The translations under genes and the position numbers were made by a program. From contig CAZYXG010000013.1 of NCBI GenBank assembly GCA_964650885.1, forward strand, positions 1 to 51,742: DNA of 51,742 bases. Reading direction: 5' to 3'. The notes beneath the pieces are model-generated. The model saw only the letters and a program-made list of their open reading frames with translations, was not told the origin of the DNA and ran no database searches. This stretch comes from JAPLFM01 sp964650885 (GTDB lineage: Bacteria; Bacteroidota; Ignavibacteria; Kapaibacteriales; UBA2268). This document shows, piece after piece, positions 25,244 to 34,727 of this stretch. The first letter of the stretch is position 1. Each line of letters begins with the position of its first letter.

Positions 25244-26836
25244 TTAGTTCATTCCAATAGGCACAGTGAATTTAAATTGACTTCCTTTTCCAATTTCACT
25301 TTCCACTCTGATAGTACCGCCATTTTTTTCAACCATATCTTTGCAAAGAATCAATCCAAGACCAGTTCCTTGCTCATCGGCAGTGCCAGCTGTGGTGTGC
25401 TTTGTGTCTATTCTGAAAAGTTTTGCTTGTACTTCTTTGCTAATCCCCACACCTGTGTCATAGACAGAGATTTCCAAAAATCCATTGACTTCTCCTACTT
25501 TAATCCCAATAGTTTCACCTTCTTTTGTGAATTTAATGGCATTGGAAAGGAGATTTCTCAAAACTGTATCCACAGAATATCTATCGGCATAAACTAAAGT
25601 GTCGGCATTAACTTTATTTTCAAGTAAAACATTTTTTTGCTGAGCTCTATGCTTGATTAATTCCAAATTAGTATCAGCTAATTCTTTGAAATCAAAATTA
25701 GATGCTTGAATTTGGAACTGCCCTCGCTGCAATCTAGACCACTCAAGTAAATTCTCCAATAACTTGAATAAGTTTTTAGCAGATTCATTTAAACTTGATG
25801 CAAATTCAATTATTTCTTCTTGAGTCAGTCCCATTTCTGCATTTGCGAGTAATTCAGAATAACCGAGCAATGCTTGGAACGGACCTTTAAGGTCGTGTGC
25901 AATTATTGAGAAAAACCTATCTTTATCTGCATTCAAACTTTGTAGTGCAATTTCATTTTCGCCAAGCTTTGCATTTAACTCAACTAAATCTCTTGAGTTC
26001 TGCTCTGTGAAATCATTAATTACTTGAAGCTCTTCTATTATTTTAGTGAGTTCTTCTTGATTATTGAGAATAGTTGTAACATCTCGGCAAACGAAAGTTA
26101 ATAACTTCTCGTTAGGGAATTCGCACTTAGAAATAATTATTTCAACTGGGAAATATTTTGAATTCTTTGTTTTGCAATAAAGTTCTAAAATATGATCTAA
26201 GATATTGGAATCGTTTACTTTTCTCAATTTGCCAAATTCGACAACAAAATCTTTAACTTGGTCTTTTTGAATTATCAAATCAGTAAAGTTTTGTCCAATA
26301 GCTTCAACTTTTGAATAACCAAAAGTTTTTTCCGCAGACTTTGTCCAATCAATAACTTCTAAATTGTAATTAGTAAAAAAGATAGCATCCCTGTTGTTTT
26401 TACCAATTGATTCAAATTTGAACTTGTCGAAATGATGATTAATGTTCTGTTGAACAATTTTTTCAATCAAATTATTCAATGTGTTGCTTGCAACTACAGG
26501 GAAATTTACAAAGTCAATTAAAGTAAGGAAATTGTGATTTTGCGAAAATTTTGGAATTATTTGATTTTGAGCATCACTTAAGTTTGAAATAACATTAATG
26601 AAAAAATTACTTTCAAAAGTTGCAAATAACTTGTCATTATTTGTAAAATGCTCTAAACAATCAGAATTAACTATAGTAACAATAGATTTACTTGAAAAAT
26701 CTATTTCAGTGATTGCTGTTTCTAACTCACTTAAAAGAATAGGTTTTAGAGTAGCTTTCTTAGAAAGAAAACTACTTTTTACAAGCTTTAAGCTACCTTT
26801 ATCAGAATATATATAAATGATTTCGCATTTCTTCAT
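25244..26836 (-). CDS. PAS sensor histidine kinase with divergent N-terminal domain
   Basis: A 530-residue soluble kinase. Residues 1-125 look like an alpha/beta receiver-type fold (SIVTIVNSDCLEHFTNN) but lack the acidic pocket and KP motif, so a degenerate receiver is possible. A PAS domain follows (about 145-260; DWTKSAEKTFGYSKVEAIGQNF), then a coiled coil, HisKA with H314 in IAHDLKGPFQ, and HATPase with GVGISKEVQ and GTGLGLILC. No response regulator is adjacent. Its start overlaps the stop of the MBL gene by four bases. Confidence 0.9.
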   Translation of the reverse strand: MKKCEIIYIYSDKGSLKLVKSSFLSKKATLKPILLSELETAITEIDFSSKSIVTIVNSDCLEHFTNNDKLFATFESNFFINVISNLSDAQNQIIPKFSQNHNFLTLIDFVNFPVVASNTLNNLIEKIVQQNINHHFDKFKFESIGKNNRDAIFFTNYNLEVIDWTKSAEKTFGYSKVEAIGQNFTDLIIQKDQVKDFVVEFGKLRKVNDSNILDHILELYCKTKNSKYFPVEIIISKCEFPNEKLLTFVCRDVTTILNNQEELTKIIEELQVINDFTEQNSRDLVELNAKLGENEIALQSLNADKDRFFSIIAHDLKGPFQALLGYSELLANAEMGLTQEEIIEFASSLNESAKNLFKLLENLLEWSRLQRGQFQIQASNFDFKELADTNLELIKHRAQQKNVLLENKVNADTLVYADRYSVDTVLRNLLSNAIKFTKEGETIGIKVGEVNGFLEISVYDTGVGISKEVQAKLFRIDTKHTTAGTADEQGTGLGLILCKDMVEKNGGTIRVESEIGKGSQFKFTVPIGMN

Positions 26837-28195
26837 AATTCAATTTCGTAATTTTTTCCCAATTTTGGAACAAAAATTCTTGAAGTGTCTAATCTTTGGC
26901 TAATTTCATAAGCTAATTTATCGCAAGCTTCTTCGTCGCCGTGCACAATAAATATGTTTTTTGGCTTAGTATCAACCGCAAATTCAATTAATTCTTCAAT
27001 ACCTGAATGTGCAGAAAATCTAAACTTTTCTACTTCACAAGTTCTTGATAAATTTAAGTTAGCATAACTGAAATTTTTATTTTTAGAAGAATTCAACAAA
27101 CTGTGTCCTGGAGTGGCTACTTTTTGAAATCCAACCATTGCAATGCCGAAGTTTTTTCTTTTGAACCACTCAAGAGCTATTCGATAGGACATAGTTCTTT
27201 CGTTCATCATTCCTCCATTGGCAAGCACAATGGAAGGAGATTTGAGGTAATTGGAATTACCAGAATCACTCAAGTCTAAATATTCTTGATTTATATCGCT
27301 TACTTCAAAACCTTTTTTTAACATTTCACTAGAATAGCAATATTTATCGTAAACTTTATTGATTCTCCGAGTAAGTCCGTGAGTATAAATTGGTAAATTT
27401 GGTATAGATCCCTTTTTTGCCAATGAACTAATAATTCGAAGAATCTCTTGAGCTTTACCTAAAGAAAAAGTAGGGATAAGTATAGAACCATTGCTATTTG
27501 AAATTTTATTGATAAAATTAGCAAAATCCTTAGTTTGCTCTTTTTTGTCGGGCATAATGGAATTTGCATTTGTAGATTCAATTATCAATACATCCAAATG
27601 ATGGCGAGGGAAGTTAGCTTTTTTGAGTAAAGCAGTGTTTTGGAAATTGACATCGCCAGTGTGGAAAATGTTCCTGCCGTTAGATTCTATTAAAACTCCT
27701 GCTGAACCCAATATATGTCCAGCTTCATGAAAGCTAACATTTGCTGATTGATTCGGAGAAAATGTATTCTCGAATGTGATTTTATCATTGTATTTGATAG
27801 ATTCAAACAAAGCGAACAAATTCTGAATGTTCTCATTTTTATAGTATTCAAGAGATTCAGCTGTGAATTCCTGAGCTATATTCGATTTTAAAATTTTAGC
27901 AGTATCATTGAGCATAAGCTCCGCCAAATCTGAAGTGGGTTGAGTCATAAGCACACGAGCTTTAGGGAAGTGCTTAATGGCGAATGGCAATGCACCGATA
28001 TGATCGGAGTGTGCGTGAGTGATAAGCATAGCAGCTATCTCTTGCTCGCCTATATATTCAAATTGAGGGAAGGCAAGCTGGTCTCTTCTTTCTGGGTGCA
28101 ACCCAGAATCAATGAGAAATTTAGTCCCAAAGACATCAAGAAAGCAGCTATTAGCTCCAATTTCGGAGCAACCGCCAAGAAAAGTAAGATTAATC
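26833..28195 (-). CDS. MBL-fold beta-CASP nuclease-like protein
   Basis: A 454-residue protein (start codon at 28195-28197, stop overlapping the kinase gene). The zinc motif is H61-A-H63-S-D65-H66 in THAHSDHIGALP, with ILGSAG and HTGDVNF motifs downstream, and the beta-CASP part ends with FSAHSGIEEL and FIVHGDEEACDKL. Family members process RNA (CPSF/RNase J relatives). A terminator sits immediately before its start codon, so expression is unusual. RNA substrate unknown. Confidence 0.88.
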
Positions 28196-28197
28196 AT

Positions 28198-28238
28198 AAA
28201 AAAAAAGCGTTGTAAAATACAAATTTACAACGCTTTTT
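28198..28238 (-). terminator. Strong terminator ending at the MBL start codon
   Basis: A perfect 15-bp stem (28202-28216 with 28224-28238) around a 7-base loop, followed on the minus strand by nine T bases that run straight into the ATG at 28197. It ends the transcript of the mini ribosomal protein. On the plus strand only five T bases follow. Confidence 0.85.
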
Positions 28239-28244
28239 GAAATA

Positions 28245-28337
28245 CTATTTACGTTTTTTATGACGATTTTTTCTAAGTCTTTTCTTTCTCTTGTGAGTCG
28301 CCATTTTATGGCGTTTTCTTTTTTTTCCGCAAGGCAT
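28245..28337 (-). CDS. Mini ribosomal protein of the AURKAIP1/COX24 family (bS22-like)
   Basis: A 30-residue, extremely basic protein that starts MPCGKKRKRHKMATHKRKKR and continues with LRKNRHKK. This is the known Bacteroidota AURKAIP1/COX24-domain miniprotein, related to mitochondrial mS38 and mycobacterial bS22, which sit in the small subunit. It is followed 7 bases later by a strong terminator and lies 77 bases downstream of the HU gene. Too short for most gene finders. Confidence 0.9.
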   Translation of the reverse strand: MPCGKKRKRHKMATHKRKKRLRKNRHKKRK

Positions 28338-28413
28338 AATAATAACCTATAAATTAATTAAATCAGGAATGCAAAATTACAAAAAATAATTTGAATTGCA
28401 AAATATTTTGAAA

Positions 28414-28722
28414 TTATTTTGCAGATTCGTTGTTAGCTTCTGTGATTTCGTTATTCACCTTAGTTAAAAAGTCTGGAGATGGTTTGAAAACAGGAACGTA
28501 TCTTTTGCTTAAAGGTACTAATTCACCTGTTTTTGGATTTCTAGCCATTCGCGGCTTTCTTGATTTTGATTTGAATACGCCAAATCCACGTAATTCTATT
28601 CTTTTGCCAGATGCAATAGCATTAATAATGCTTGCAAATACGCCATCTACTACTGCTTTAGTTTCGATTTTTGTTAGCCCTGTAGCTTTTGAGATTTCAT
28701 CTACAATTTCAGCTTTCGTCAT
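28414..28722 (-). CDS. HU/IHF-family DNA-binding protein
   Basis: A 102-residue nucleoid protein with MTKAEIVDEISKATGLTK at the start, GRGF-like LRGFGVFKSK and the arm motif RMARNPKTGELV. It bends DNA without strong sequence preference. The tail NNEITEANNESAK is longer than in classic HU. A Bacteroidota-type promoter lies about 60 bases upstream. Confidence 0.93.
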   Translation of the reverse strand: MTKAEIVDEISKATGLTKIETKAVVDGVFASIINAIASGKRIELRGFGVFKSKSRKPRMARNPKTGELVPLSKRYVPVFKPSPDFLTKVNNEITEANNESAK

Positions 28723-28777
28723 TGAGTGTACCTTAGTCTTTGATTATAATTAACTTAATATGTTTTTTTTAGGGAAG

Positions 28778-28810
28778 CAAAAATACAAAATAAAAGTACA
28801 TATATGCAAG
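28778..28810 (-). promoter_or_regulatory. Probable promoter of the HU gene
   Basis: On the minus strand CTTG (28807-28810), a 21-base spacer and TATTTTTG (28778-28785) fit the Bacteroidota consensus with slightly long spacing. The intergenic stretch 28723-28996 holds nothing else recognisable apart from the leader of uppS. Confidence 0.45.
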
Positions 28811-28996
28811 TTGTAATTTAATTATTTTCTTTGTATGGGAAAAAAATATCATTTTATTTGCTCATTTCTCAATTGGTTAATATCATACAATTCATTACTT
28901 ATATTAATGTATATAAAATATTTTTTGAAACAAGCTCTTTTAGTTTACGTAAAAAAAGGATAATTTGCGTTTCTGTAATTGAAAATTAAAAAAAAT

Positions 28997-29854
28997 ATGA
29001 AAATAAACTGGTATTCTGAACTTTCTGACTCAGAAAAGGAAATCCATACTCAAATAGTTGACTCTGGGAAGCTACCCAAACACATTGCAATCATTATGGA
29101 TGGCAACGGTCGTTGGGCTCAAAACAAGAGTTTGCAAAGGATTTCTGGTCATAAACAAGGGATTGAATCTGTTAGGGATATAGTTAAAGCTTCTTCTAAT
29201 TTGGGAGTTAAATATCTGACTTTATATGCTTTTTCTATTGAAAATTGGTCACGCCCTTCGGCAGAAGTAAATGGCTTGATGACTTTATTGGAGCAATACT
29301 TAAAGAATGAAGTTGATGAACTTCATAAAAATAATGTTCGATTGCACACAATTGGCAAAACTAATTCTTTGCCTAAAAAAGTTCAGAAGTTATTGATTGA
29401 ATCAATTGAAAAAACTAAAGAAAACGATGGACTTAACTTAGTTCTTGCTTTAAGTTATGGTGGCAGATGGGATATTGTCCGCACTATGCAAATAATAGCA
29501 ATGGATGTTCGCCGTGGAAAACTTTCGCCTGAGGATATTTCGGAAGATTTAATCACAAAAAGATTGCAAACTGCTGATTTTCCAGAACCAGATTTAATGA
29601 TTCGAACAAGTGGTGAACATAGGATTAGTAACTTCTTGCTTTGGGAAATGGCCTATACAGAGCTTTATATAGTCGAGAAACTTTGGCCAGAGTTTAAAAA
29701 GAATGATTTATACGAAGCATTGCTTAATTATACATCAAGAGAGAGAAGATTTGGTTTGACTTCCACTCAAATAAATAAAATTGATAATTTAGAAATTGAT
29801 GAACAAGTTAAAAGTTCATATTTACAAAAGGTATTTGATGTTTTCAAAGCTTAA
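28997..29854 (+). CDS. uppS: Isoprenyl transferase (undecaprenyl diphosphate synthase)
   Basis: A 285-residue enzyme making the lipid carrier for peptidoglycan and O-antigen. The active-site Asp is in IAIIMDGNGRWAQ, followed by GHKQGIES, the conserved FSIENWSRP and the C-terminal PDLMIRTSGEHRISNFLLWE. ATG at 28997 is preferred to TTG at 28979. It is the first gene of the envelope operon and overlaps bamA by 17 bases. Confidence 0.95.
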   Translation: MKINWYSELSDSEKEIHTQIVDSGKLPKHIAIIMDGNGRWAQNKSLQRISGHKQGIESVRDIVKASSNLGVKYLTLYAFSIENWSRPSAEVNGLMTLLEQYLKNEVDELHKNNVRLHTIGKTNSLPKKVQKLLIESIEKTKENDGLNLVLALSYGGRWDIVRTMQIIAMDVRRGKLSPEDISEDLITKRLQTADFPEPDLMIRTSGEHRISNFLLWEMAYTELYIVEKLWPEFKKNDLYEALLNYTSRERRFGLTSTQINKIDNLEIDEQVKSSYLQKVFDVFKA

Positions 29855-32204
29855 TTGCATTATAGTTTTTCTTTTCTATGCTTTAAATTTAACATATTCT
29901 CAAGCTCCTGACCCTTCTCAATTGAAAAGCTATGTTATAGCTGGTGTCAATGTTGAGGGTAATGTCTATGCCGATGCTAGTACAATTATTGCTATTTCTG
30001 GCTTAATTAGCGGTGAAAAAATAAATTATCCTTACGATGATAAAGTAATTAACTCAATCAAAAACTTATGGGATAGAAAGCAATTTGCTAATGTTGATGT
30101 GATAGTGGCAAGAATTACTTCTGAAGGGATATTTTTAACTATAAAAGTTAAAGAGTTGCCTAGAATTTCTGAGATTATTTTGGTGGGTAATTACGAAATT
30201 AAAGATAAAGAAATTTTGAAAGCAATTGGCAAATCCAAAGGAGATATCTTCTCCAATTATGATGTGTATGTTGCCAAAAGAGAAATAAAGAAGCTATACG
30301 ATAACGATGGTTATTCATTTGCCCAAGTGCAAACAGAAGTTATTAAAACAGATTCAGCAACACATTCTAAATTGAAAATCACTATAAATGAAGGTTCGGA
30401 ATACAAAGTAGAGTCTATAACTTTTGAAGGTAATGAAAAACTTAGCTCTTCTGAATTGGCTGGCACTTTCGATGATACAAAGACAAAAAGTTGGTATCAG
30501 TTTTGGCGTTCTTCTAAATTCGACAAAAAGAAATACATAAAAGATAAACAACTACTTACAGCTTTTTTCAAAAAGAAAGGCTTTATTGATGCCCAAATTG
30601 TGAAAGATACAATCCTTTTCGATCCTGAAACTGAAAAAGTACAAATTCAACTTAAAGTTACCGAAGGGCTACAATATTTCGTACGAAATATAAAGTTTGT
30701 TGGAAACACTGTTTTTTCTGAGGAAATGCTTTTGGCAAGACTTGAGTTTGAAAAAGGAGATTACTACGATGTTGAGAGATTCCAAAAGAATTTATTGGGA
30801 AATGAAGCATTGAATGATGCAGCTTCGCTTTACCATAATTCTGGTTATTTGGCTGCACGATTCGAAAAAGAAGAGTTGAAAATTGGTACTGATAGCATTG
30901 ATATTAAAATTTCTGTAATTGAAAGCGACAGATTCAAAATCAGAAGAGTTGAATTAGTAGGCAATACTAAAACAAAAGACAAAGTGATTAGACGTGAGCT
31001 TTTCACACGTCCAGGAGATTATTTCGATAGGTCTTCTATCATAAGAAGTGTAAGAGCTTTATCTGTAATGAATTACTTCAATCCTGAGAAATTGCAACCA
31101 CAGCCAATGCCAGTGCCTGGCGATGCAACTTCTGTGGATATAATCTATAAAGTGGAAGAAAAATCTACTGATACTTTCAATGCCTCAATTGGTTTTGCTG
31201 GTACATTTGGACTTACTGGTTCAGTTGGGTTCACATTTAATAACTTCTCACTATATGAACCACTTAGTGGTGGAGCAGGGCAGCTATTTAATTTCAATTG
31301 GGAATTTGGACAAGCAAGCAGATTCCAACAATTTTCACTTGGGTATACAGAGCCTTGGCTGAATGACTCACCAACTACTCTTGGATTCAATGTGTTCGAT
31401 TCCAGATTAAGATTCAGCTATGATTTGCGTAGAACAGGTGTATCTATGAATATTGGTCGCAGACTTCGTTGGCCAGATGATTACTTTAGAATTGATGGAA
31501 CAACAAGATTTCAATTAAATAATGTTGGTTCAACCAGTAGTTATGGATTTTTCAGACCAGGTTTGACTTCTGAATTTAACACTGGATTTTCAATTTCAAG
31601 AATTAGTTTGGATAGTCCATTTTTCCCAACTTCTGGCTCTCGATTTTCTATAAATGAAAGTTTTGCTTGGGGTGCTTTGGGAGTTGGGAACACAGACTTT
31701 TTAAAAAGTGAATTCAACTTCGAGTTCTATAATCCACTTGCAAAAGTGAAAGAACAAGATAGATTGGTGTTAATGTTAAGCGGGAAATTTGGTTATTTGA
31801 CTGGATTGAATAACGACACTACAATTTCGCCAATAGAGCTTTACCGAATGGGTGGTAATGGTTTGAGTGGAATTGGTGTTACTCCACTTAGGGGCTATGC
31901 CGATCAAGCTGTGGAAAGTAATGGTGGTAAAGTGTTGGCAAGATTTATATCAGAGCTTCGTTTTGCTATTTCTTTAGATCCAATGCCAATTTATGTCTAT
32001 GCTTTTGCAGAAGCAGGAAATGTTTGGAATAATTTGGCAAAGGCTGATCCATTTGATTTGAAGCGTTCGGCTGGGGTTGGCTTGATGATGTTATTGAATC
32101 CTATTGGTGTGATTGGCTTTAGCTATGGCTATGCATTCGACCCAGTGCAGGGACAAAGTGTGAATAATGGTTGGAAATTCTTGTTCAATTTGGGACAACA
32201 ATAA
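29838..32204 (+). CDS. bamA: Outer membrane protein assembly factor BamA
   Basis: A 788-residue Omp85 protein from ATG 29838, which gives a clean signal peptide ending near TYSQ. Repeated POTRA domains (about residues 30-400) precede a 16-strand barrel. The lid-lock motif appears as LRGYADQAVES. BamA inserts beta-barrel proteins into the outer membrane. It sits between uppS and the two Skp/OmpH chaperone genes, the normal order in this group. Confidence 0.94.
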   Translation: MFSKLNCIIVFLFYALNLTYSQAPDPSQLKSYVIAGVNVEGNVYADASTIIAISGLISGEKINYPYDDKVINSIKNLWDRKQFANVDVIVARITSEGIFLTIKVKELPRISEIILVGNYEIKDKEILKAIGKSKGDIFSNYDVYVAKREIKKLYDNDGYSFAQVQTEVIKTDSATHSKLKITINEGSEYKVESITFEGNEKLSSSELAGTFDDTKTKSWYQFWRSSKFDKKKYIKDKQLLTAFFKKKGFIDAQIVKDTILFDPETEKVQIQLKVTEGLQYFVRNIKFVGNTVFSEEMLLARLEFEKGDYYDVERFQKNLLGNEALNDAASLYHNSGYLAARFEKEELKIGTDSIDIKISVIESDRFKIRRVELVGNTKTKDKVIRRELFTRPGDYFDRSSIIRSVRALSVMNYFNPEKLQPQPMPVPGDATSVDIIYKVEEKSTDTFNASIGFAGTFGLTGSVGFTFNNFSLYEPLSGGAGQLFNFNWEFGQASRFQQFSLGYTEPWLNDSPTTLGFNVFDSRLRFSYDLRRTGVSMNIGRRLRWPDDYFRIDGTTRFQLNNVGSTSSYGFFRPGLTSEFNTGFSISRISLDSPFFPTSGSRFSINESFAWGALGVGNTDFLKSEFNFEFYNPLAKVKEQDRLVLMLSGKFGYLTGLNNDTTISPIELYRMGGNGLSGIGVTPLRGYADQAVESNGGKVLARFISELRFAISLDPMPIYVYAFAEAGNVWNNLAKADPFDLKRSAGVGLMMLLNPIGVIGFSYGYAFDPVQGQSVNNGWKFLFNLGQQ

Positions 32205-32318
32205 TTTTAACCACAAACTTTTTGATGCATTGATTGTGTTAATTAAGTAGAAGATTGATTAAAAATCGTTTGATAATTGTTAAATTGCGTTTTATTTTAT
32301 TTCAAAATTGGAGAAAAA

Positions 32319-32834
32319 ATGTTTAAAGGTTTATTGACCGCAGTAGTAATTTTTATGGTAGCAAATGCTGCAATGGCACAAAGCAAAATTGGAGTTGTTG
32401 ACTTCCAAAGTGTGATTATGCAATTACCAGAAGCTCAAAATGCTGAATCAATGTTAAAGAAAACTACAGGCGATATACAAGACTCGTTAGTGAAAATGCA
32501 AAAAGAACTTCAAGAAAAAGTGGTTACTTACCAAAAACAAAAAGGTATGATGAACCAAGAACAACAACAAAAAACTGAAGAAGGATTGCAAGGACAGAAT
32601 GAATTAATCCAAAAATTCCGTCAAGAAAAAGAACAAGAAATATATAAATTAAGAATTGATTTGCTTGAGCCATTGAGAGCAAAAGTAGTGAAAGCAGTTG
32701 CTGACGTAGCTAAAACAGAAAAAATGAGTTTTGTGTTAGATAAAACTAATCCTGCTTTGATTTTCTCTGAAGATAAATCTGATATTACTTTTAAAGTATT
32801 GGATACTATCAAACGTGGTGGTTCTGAAAAGTAA
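32319..32834 (+). CDS. Periplasmic chaperone OmpH/Skp (first copy)
   Basis: A 171-residue exported protein with a signal peptide ending near AMAQ, then KIGVVDFQSVIMQLPEAQ, the OmpH start motif, and a long coiled-coil arm rich in Gln and Lys. ATG 32319 is supported by GGAG 6 bases upstream. It holds unfolded outer-membrane proteins for BamA, whose gene is just upstream. Confidence 0.9.
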   Translation: MFKGLLTAVVIFMVANAAMAQSKIGVVDFQSVIMQLPEAQNAESMLKKTTGDIQDSLVKMQKELQEKVVTYQKQKGMMNQEQQQKTEEGLQGQNELIQKFRQEKEQEIYKLRIDLLEPLRAKVVKAVADVAKTEKMSFVLDKTNPALIFSEDKSDITFKVLDTIKRGGSEK

Positions 32835-32855
32835 TTTTTACTTTCAAACAAAATT

Positions 32856-33596
32856 ATGAAATCATTATTTCTAATAATATTTGCTATTACAATATTACCC
32901 GTTTTCTCGCAGAAGACGGGTTTTATATCGTCTGAGACTATTCGCAATAAGTTCCCAGATGCAAGCCAAGCTGAGCAAAGAGTGCAATCTATTGTGGACT
33001 CTTGGAAAAGAGAAAGCGAGGGAATTCAGAAAAAGATTGACGCTCTCGATTTTGAAATTAGAAAGAATCGTTTGATTTGGACTGATGGCGAAAAGTTAGA
33101 AAAAGATATTGAACTTGAAAAATTAAGAAAGCAAAAAGCTGATTTCGCTACTCAAAAATATGAGCCAGGCGGGGAATACGATAGAACAGTGCAATTAATA
33201 ATGCAGCCTATTGAAACTAAAATATTTGCAATTGTGCAGGAAGTTTCAGCCGAAGAAGGATATGATTTGGTGATTGACCAAAGCACAACCACTCTTCCTT
33301 ATGTAAATGCTAAATATGATTTGACTGTAAAGTGTTTGCGTAAGTTAGGAGTTGATGTAGATTTATTGGAAAAAGACCTTAAAGACAGAATAGACAAAGA
33401 CCCTAGAAATAAAGAAAAAGAAGCTAAAACTCCTTCTTCATCTGGCAGACGTACTACATCGAGGACTGATAACTCCAAAAAATCTGGCAGCGATGCACAG
33501 ATAGAGCCAAGTGATAAAAATAAAGAAGTATCTAAAGAGCAACCAAAGGAAACTCCCAAAACAGATTCGCTTCCACACAATTCTATTAAAAAGTAA
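32856..33596 (+). CDS. OmpH/Skp-family protein with charged tail (second copy)
   Basis: A 246-residue exported protein (signal peptide to about residue 20) with the same OmpH coiled-coil pattern (TGFISSETIRNKFPDASQAE) and VDQ-like IDQSTTTLPYVN near the end of the domain. Unlike the first copy it has a 60-residue Lys/Ser/Pro/Glu-rich tail, probably disordered. The gap from the first copy is 21 bases, and to lpxD 14 bases. Confidence 0.87.
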   Translation: MKSLFLIIFAITILPVFSQKTGFISSETIRNKFPDASQAEQRVQSIVDSWKRESEGIQKKIDALDFEIRKNRLIWTDGEKLEKDIELEKLRKQKADFATQKYEPGGEYDRTVQLIMQPIETKIFAIVQEVSAEEGYDLVIDQSTTTLPYVNAKYDLTVKCLRKLGVDVDLLEKDLKDRIDKDPRNKEKEAKTPSSSGRRTTSRTDNSKKSGSDAQIEPSDKNKEVSKEQPKETPKTDSLPHNSIKK

Positions 33597-33610
33597 TAAT
33601 AATTGCAAAG

Positions 33611-34648
33611 ATGAAAAAACTAAATTTAAAGTCAAGTGAAATTGCTAATATGATTGATGGTCAGCTTATTGGAGCTGACCATTTTATTAACAAATTTAAC
33701 AGATTAGAAAATGCTGCTGAATCTGAAATTACATTTTATTCTGATTCTAAATTCTTAGATTATTTCAATAATTCATTGGCATCTTGCGTAATAATTTCAA
33801 AAGAAACTACTTACAATTTAAGTGACAAACAGTCATTTATTTTGGTGGAAAATCCATATTTAGCATTTGTAAAGCTAATTAATTATTTCCATAAACTTAG
33901 TGAACAAGAACCAATTGGAATATCTGAAAGGTCAAGCATAGCTTCGGGAGTGGAATTAGGAAATGATGTTTTTGTTGCAGATTTTGTATCTATATATAGT
34001 GATTCTATAATTGGCAATAATACAAAATTATATAACAATGTTTGTATAATGAGTAATGTAAAAATTGGTAATAATTGCAAAATTTATCCAAATGTAACAA
34101 TTTATGAAGATACAATAATTGGCGACAATACAATTATTCATTCAGGTGCTGTGATTGGTGGCGATGGCTTCGGCTTCACTGAAGATAAAGCTACTGGAGA
34201 ATACACTAAAATTCCACAAATTGGAAACGTGGTGATAGGCAATAATGTGGAAATTGGTGCTAACTCAACAATAGATAGAGCTTTGGTGGGCAGTACAATT
34301 ATTGGCGATGGAGTGAAAATTGATAATCTTTGCCAAATTGCACATAATTGTGAAATTGATGTAAACTCGGCAATGGCTGCACAAGTCGGAATTGCTGGCT
34401 CAACTAAAATTGGAAAACGAGTACGACTTGGTGGACAAGTAGGTCTTTCTGGACATATTGATATAACAGATGATGTAATTATTTATGCACAATCTGGCGT
34501 AGCAAAATCAATTGAGAAGAAAGGAATATATTTTGGCTCTCCAATTAAAGATAGATTAACTGCCTTTAAAATTGAAGCAGTAACTACCAAATTGCCAGAA
34601 ATGGCAAGAGACATTGAAAAATTGAAAAGTAAACTAGATATTAAGTAA
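33611..34648 (+). CDS. lpxD: UDP-3-O-acylglucosamine N-acyltransferase
   Basis: A 345-residue trimeric acyltransferase of lipid A synthesis. An N-terminal uridine-binding domain (about 1-100) is followed by left-handed beta-helix hexapeptide repeats (I/V-G-x-N pattern, about 100-300) with the catalytic His in QIAHNCEID, and a C-terminal helix. It directly precedes lpxC-fabZ, which supplies its substrate. Confidence 0.94.
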   Translation: MKKLNLKSSEIANMIDGQLIGADHFINKFNRLENAAESEITFYSDSKFLDYFNNSLASCVIISKETTYNLSDKQSFILVENPYLAFVKLINYFHKLSEQEPIGISERSSIASGVELGNDVFVADFVSIYSDSIIGNNTKLYNNVCIMSNVKIGNNCKIYPNVTIYEDTIIGDNTIIHSGAVIGGDGFGFTEDKATGEYTKIPQIGNVVIGNNVEIGANSTIDRALVGSTIIGDGVKIDNLCQIAHNCEIDVNSAMAAQVGIAGSTKIGKRVRLGGQVGLSGHIDITDDVIIYAQSGVAKSIEKKGIYFGSPIKDRLTAFKIEAVTTKLPEMARDIEKLKSKLDIK

Positions 34649-34727
34649 ATTTACCTTGTTGATATATTTGATTTCAATATCAAATAAATTATGTTAAATT
34701 TGTATTTTTGCAACTATTCGCAACAAA

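Noticed and set aside
34667..34710. A promoter before lpxC-fabZ from TTTG at 34667 with TAAATTTG or TATTTTTG
   Set aside because: Spacings of 24 and 32 bases are outside the usual 19-21; the gene is probably read from the upstream operon.
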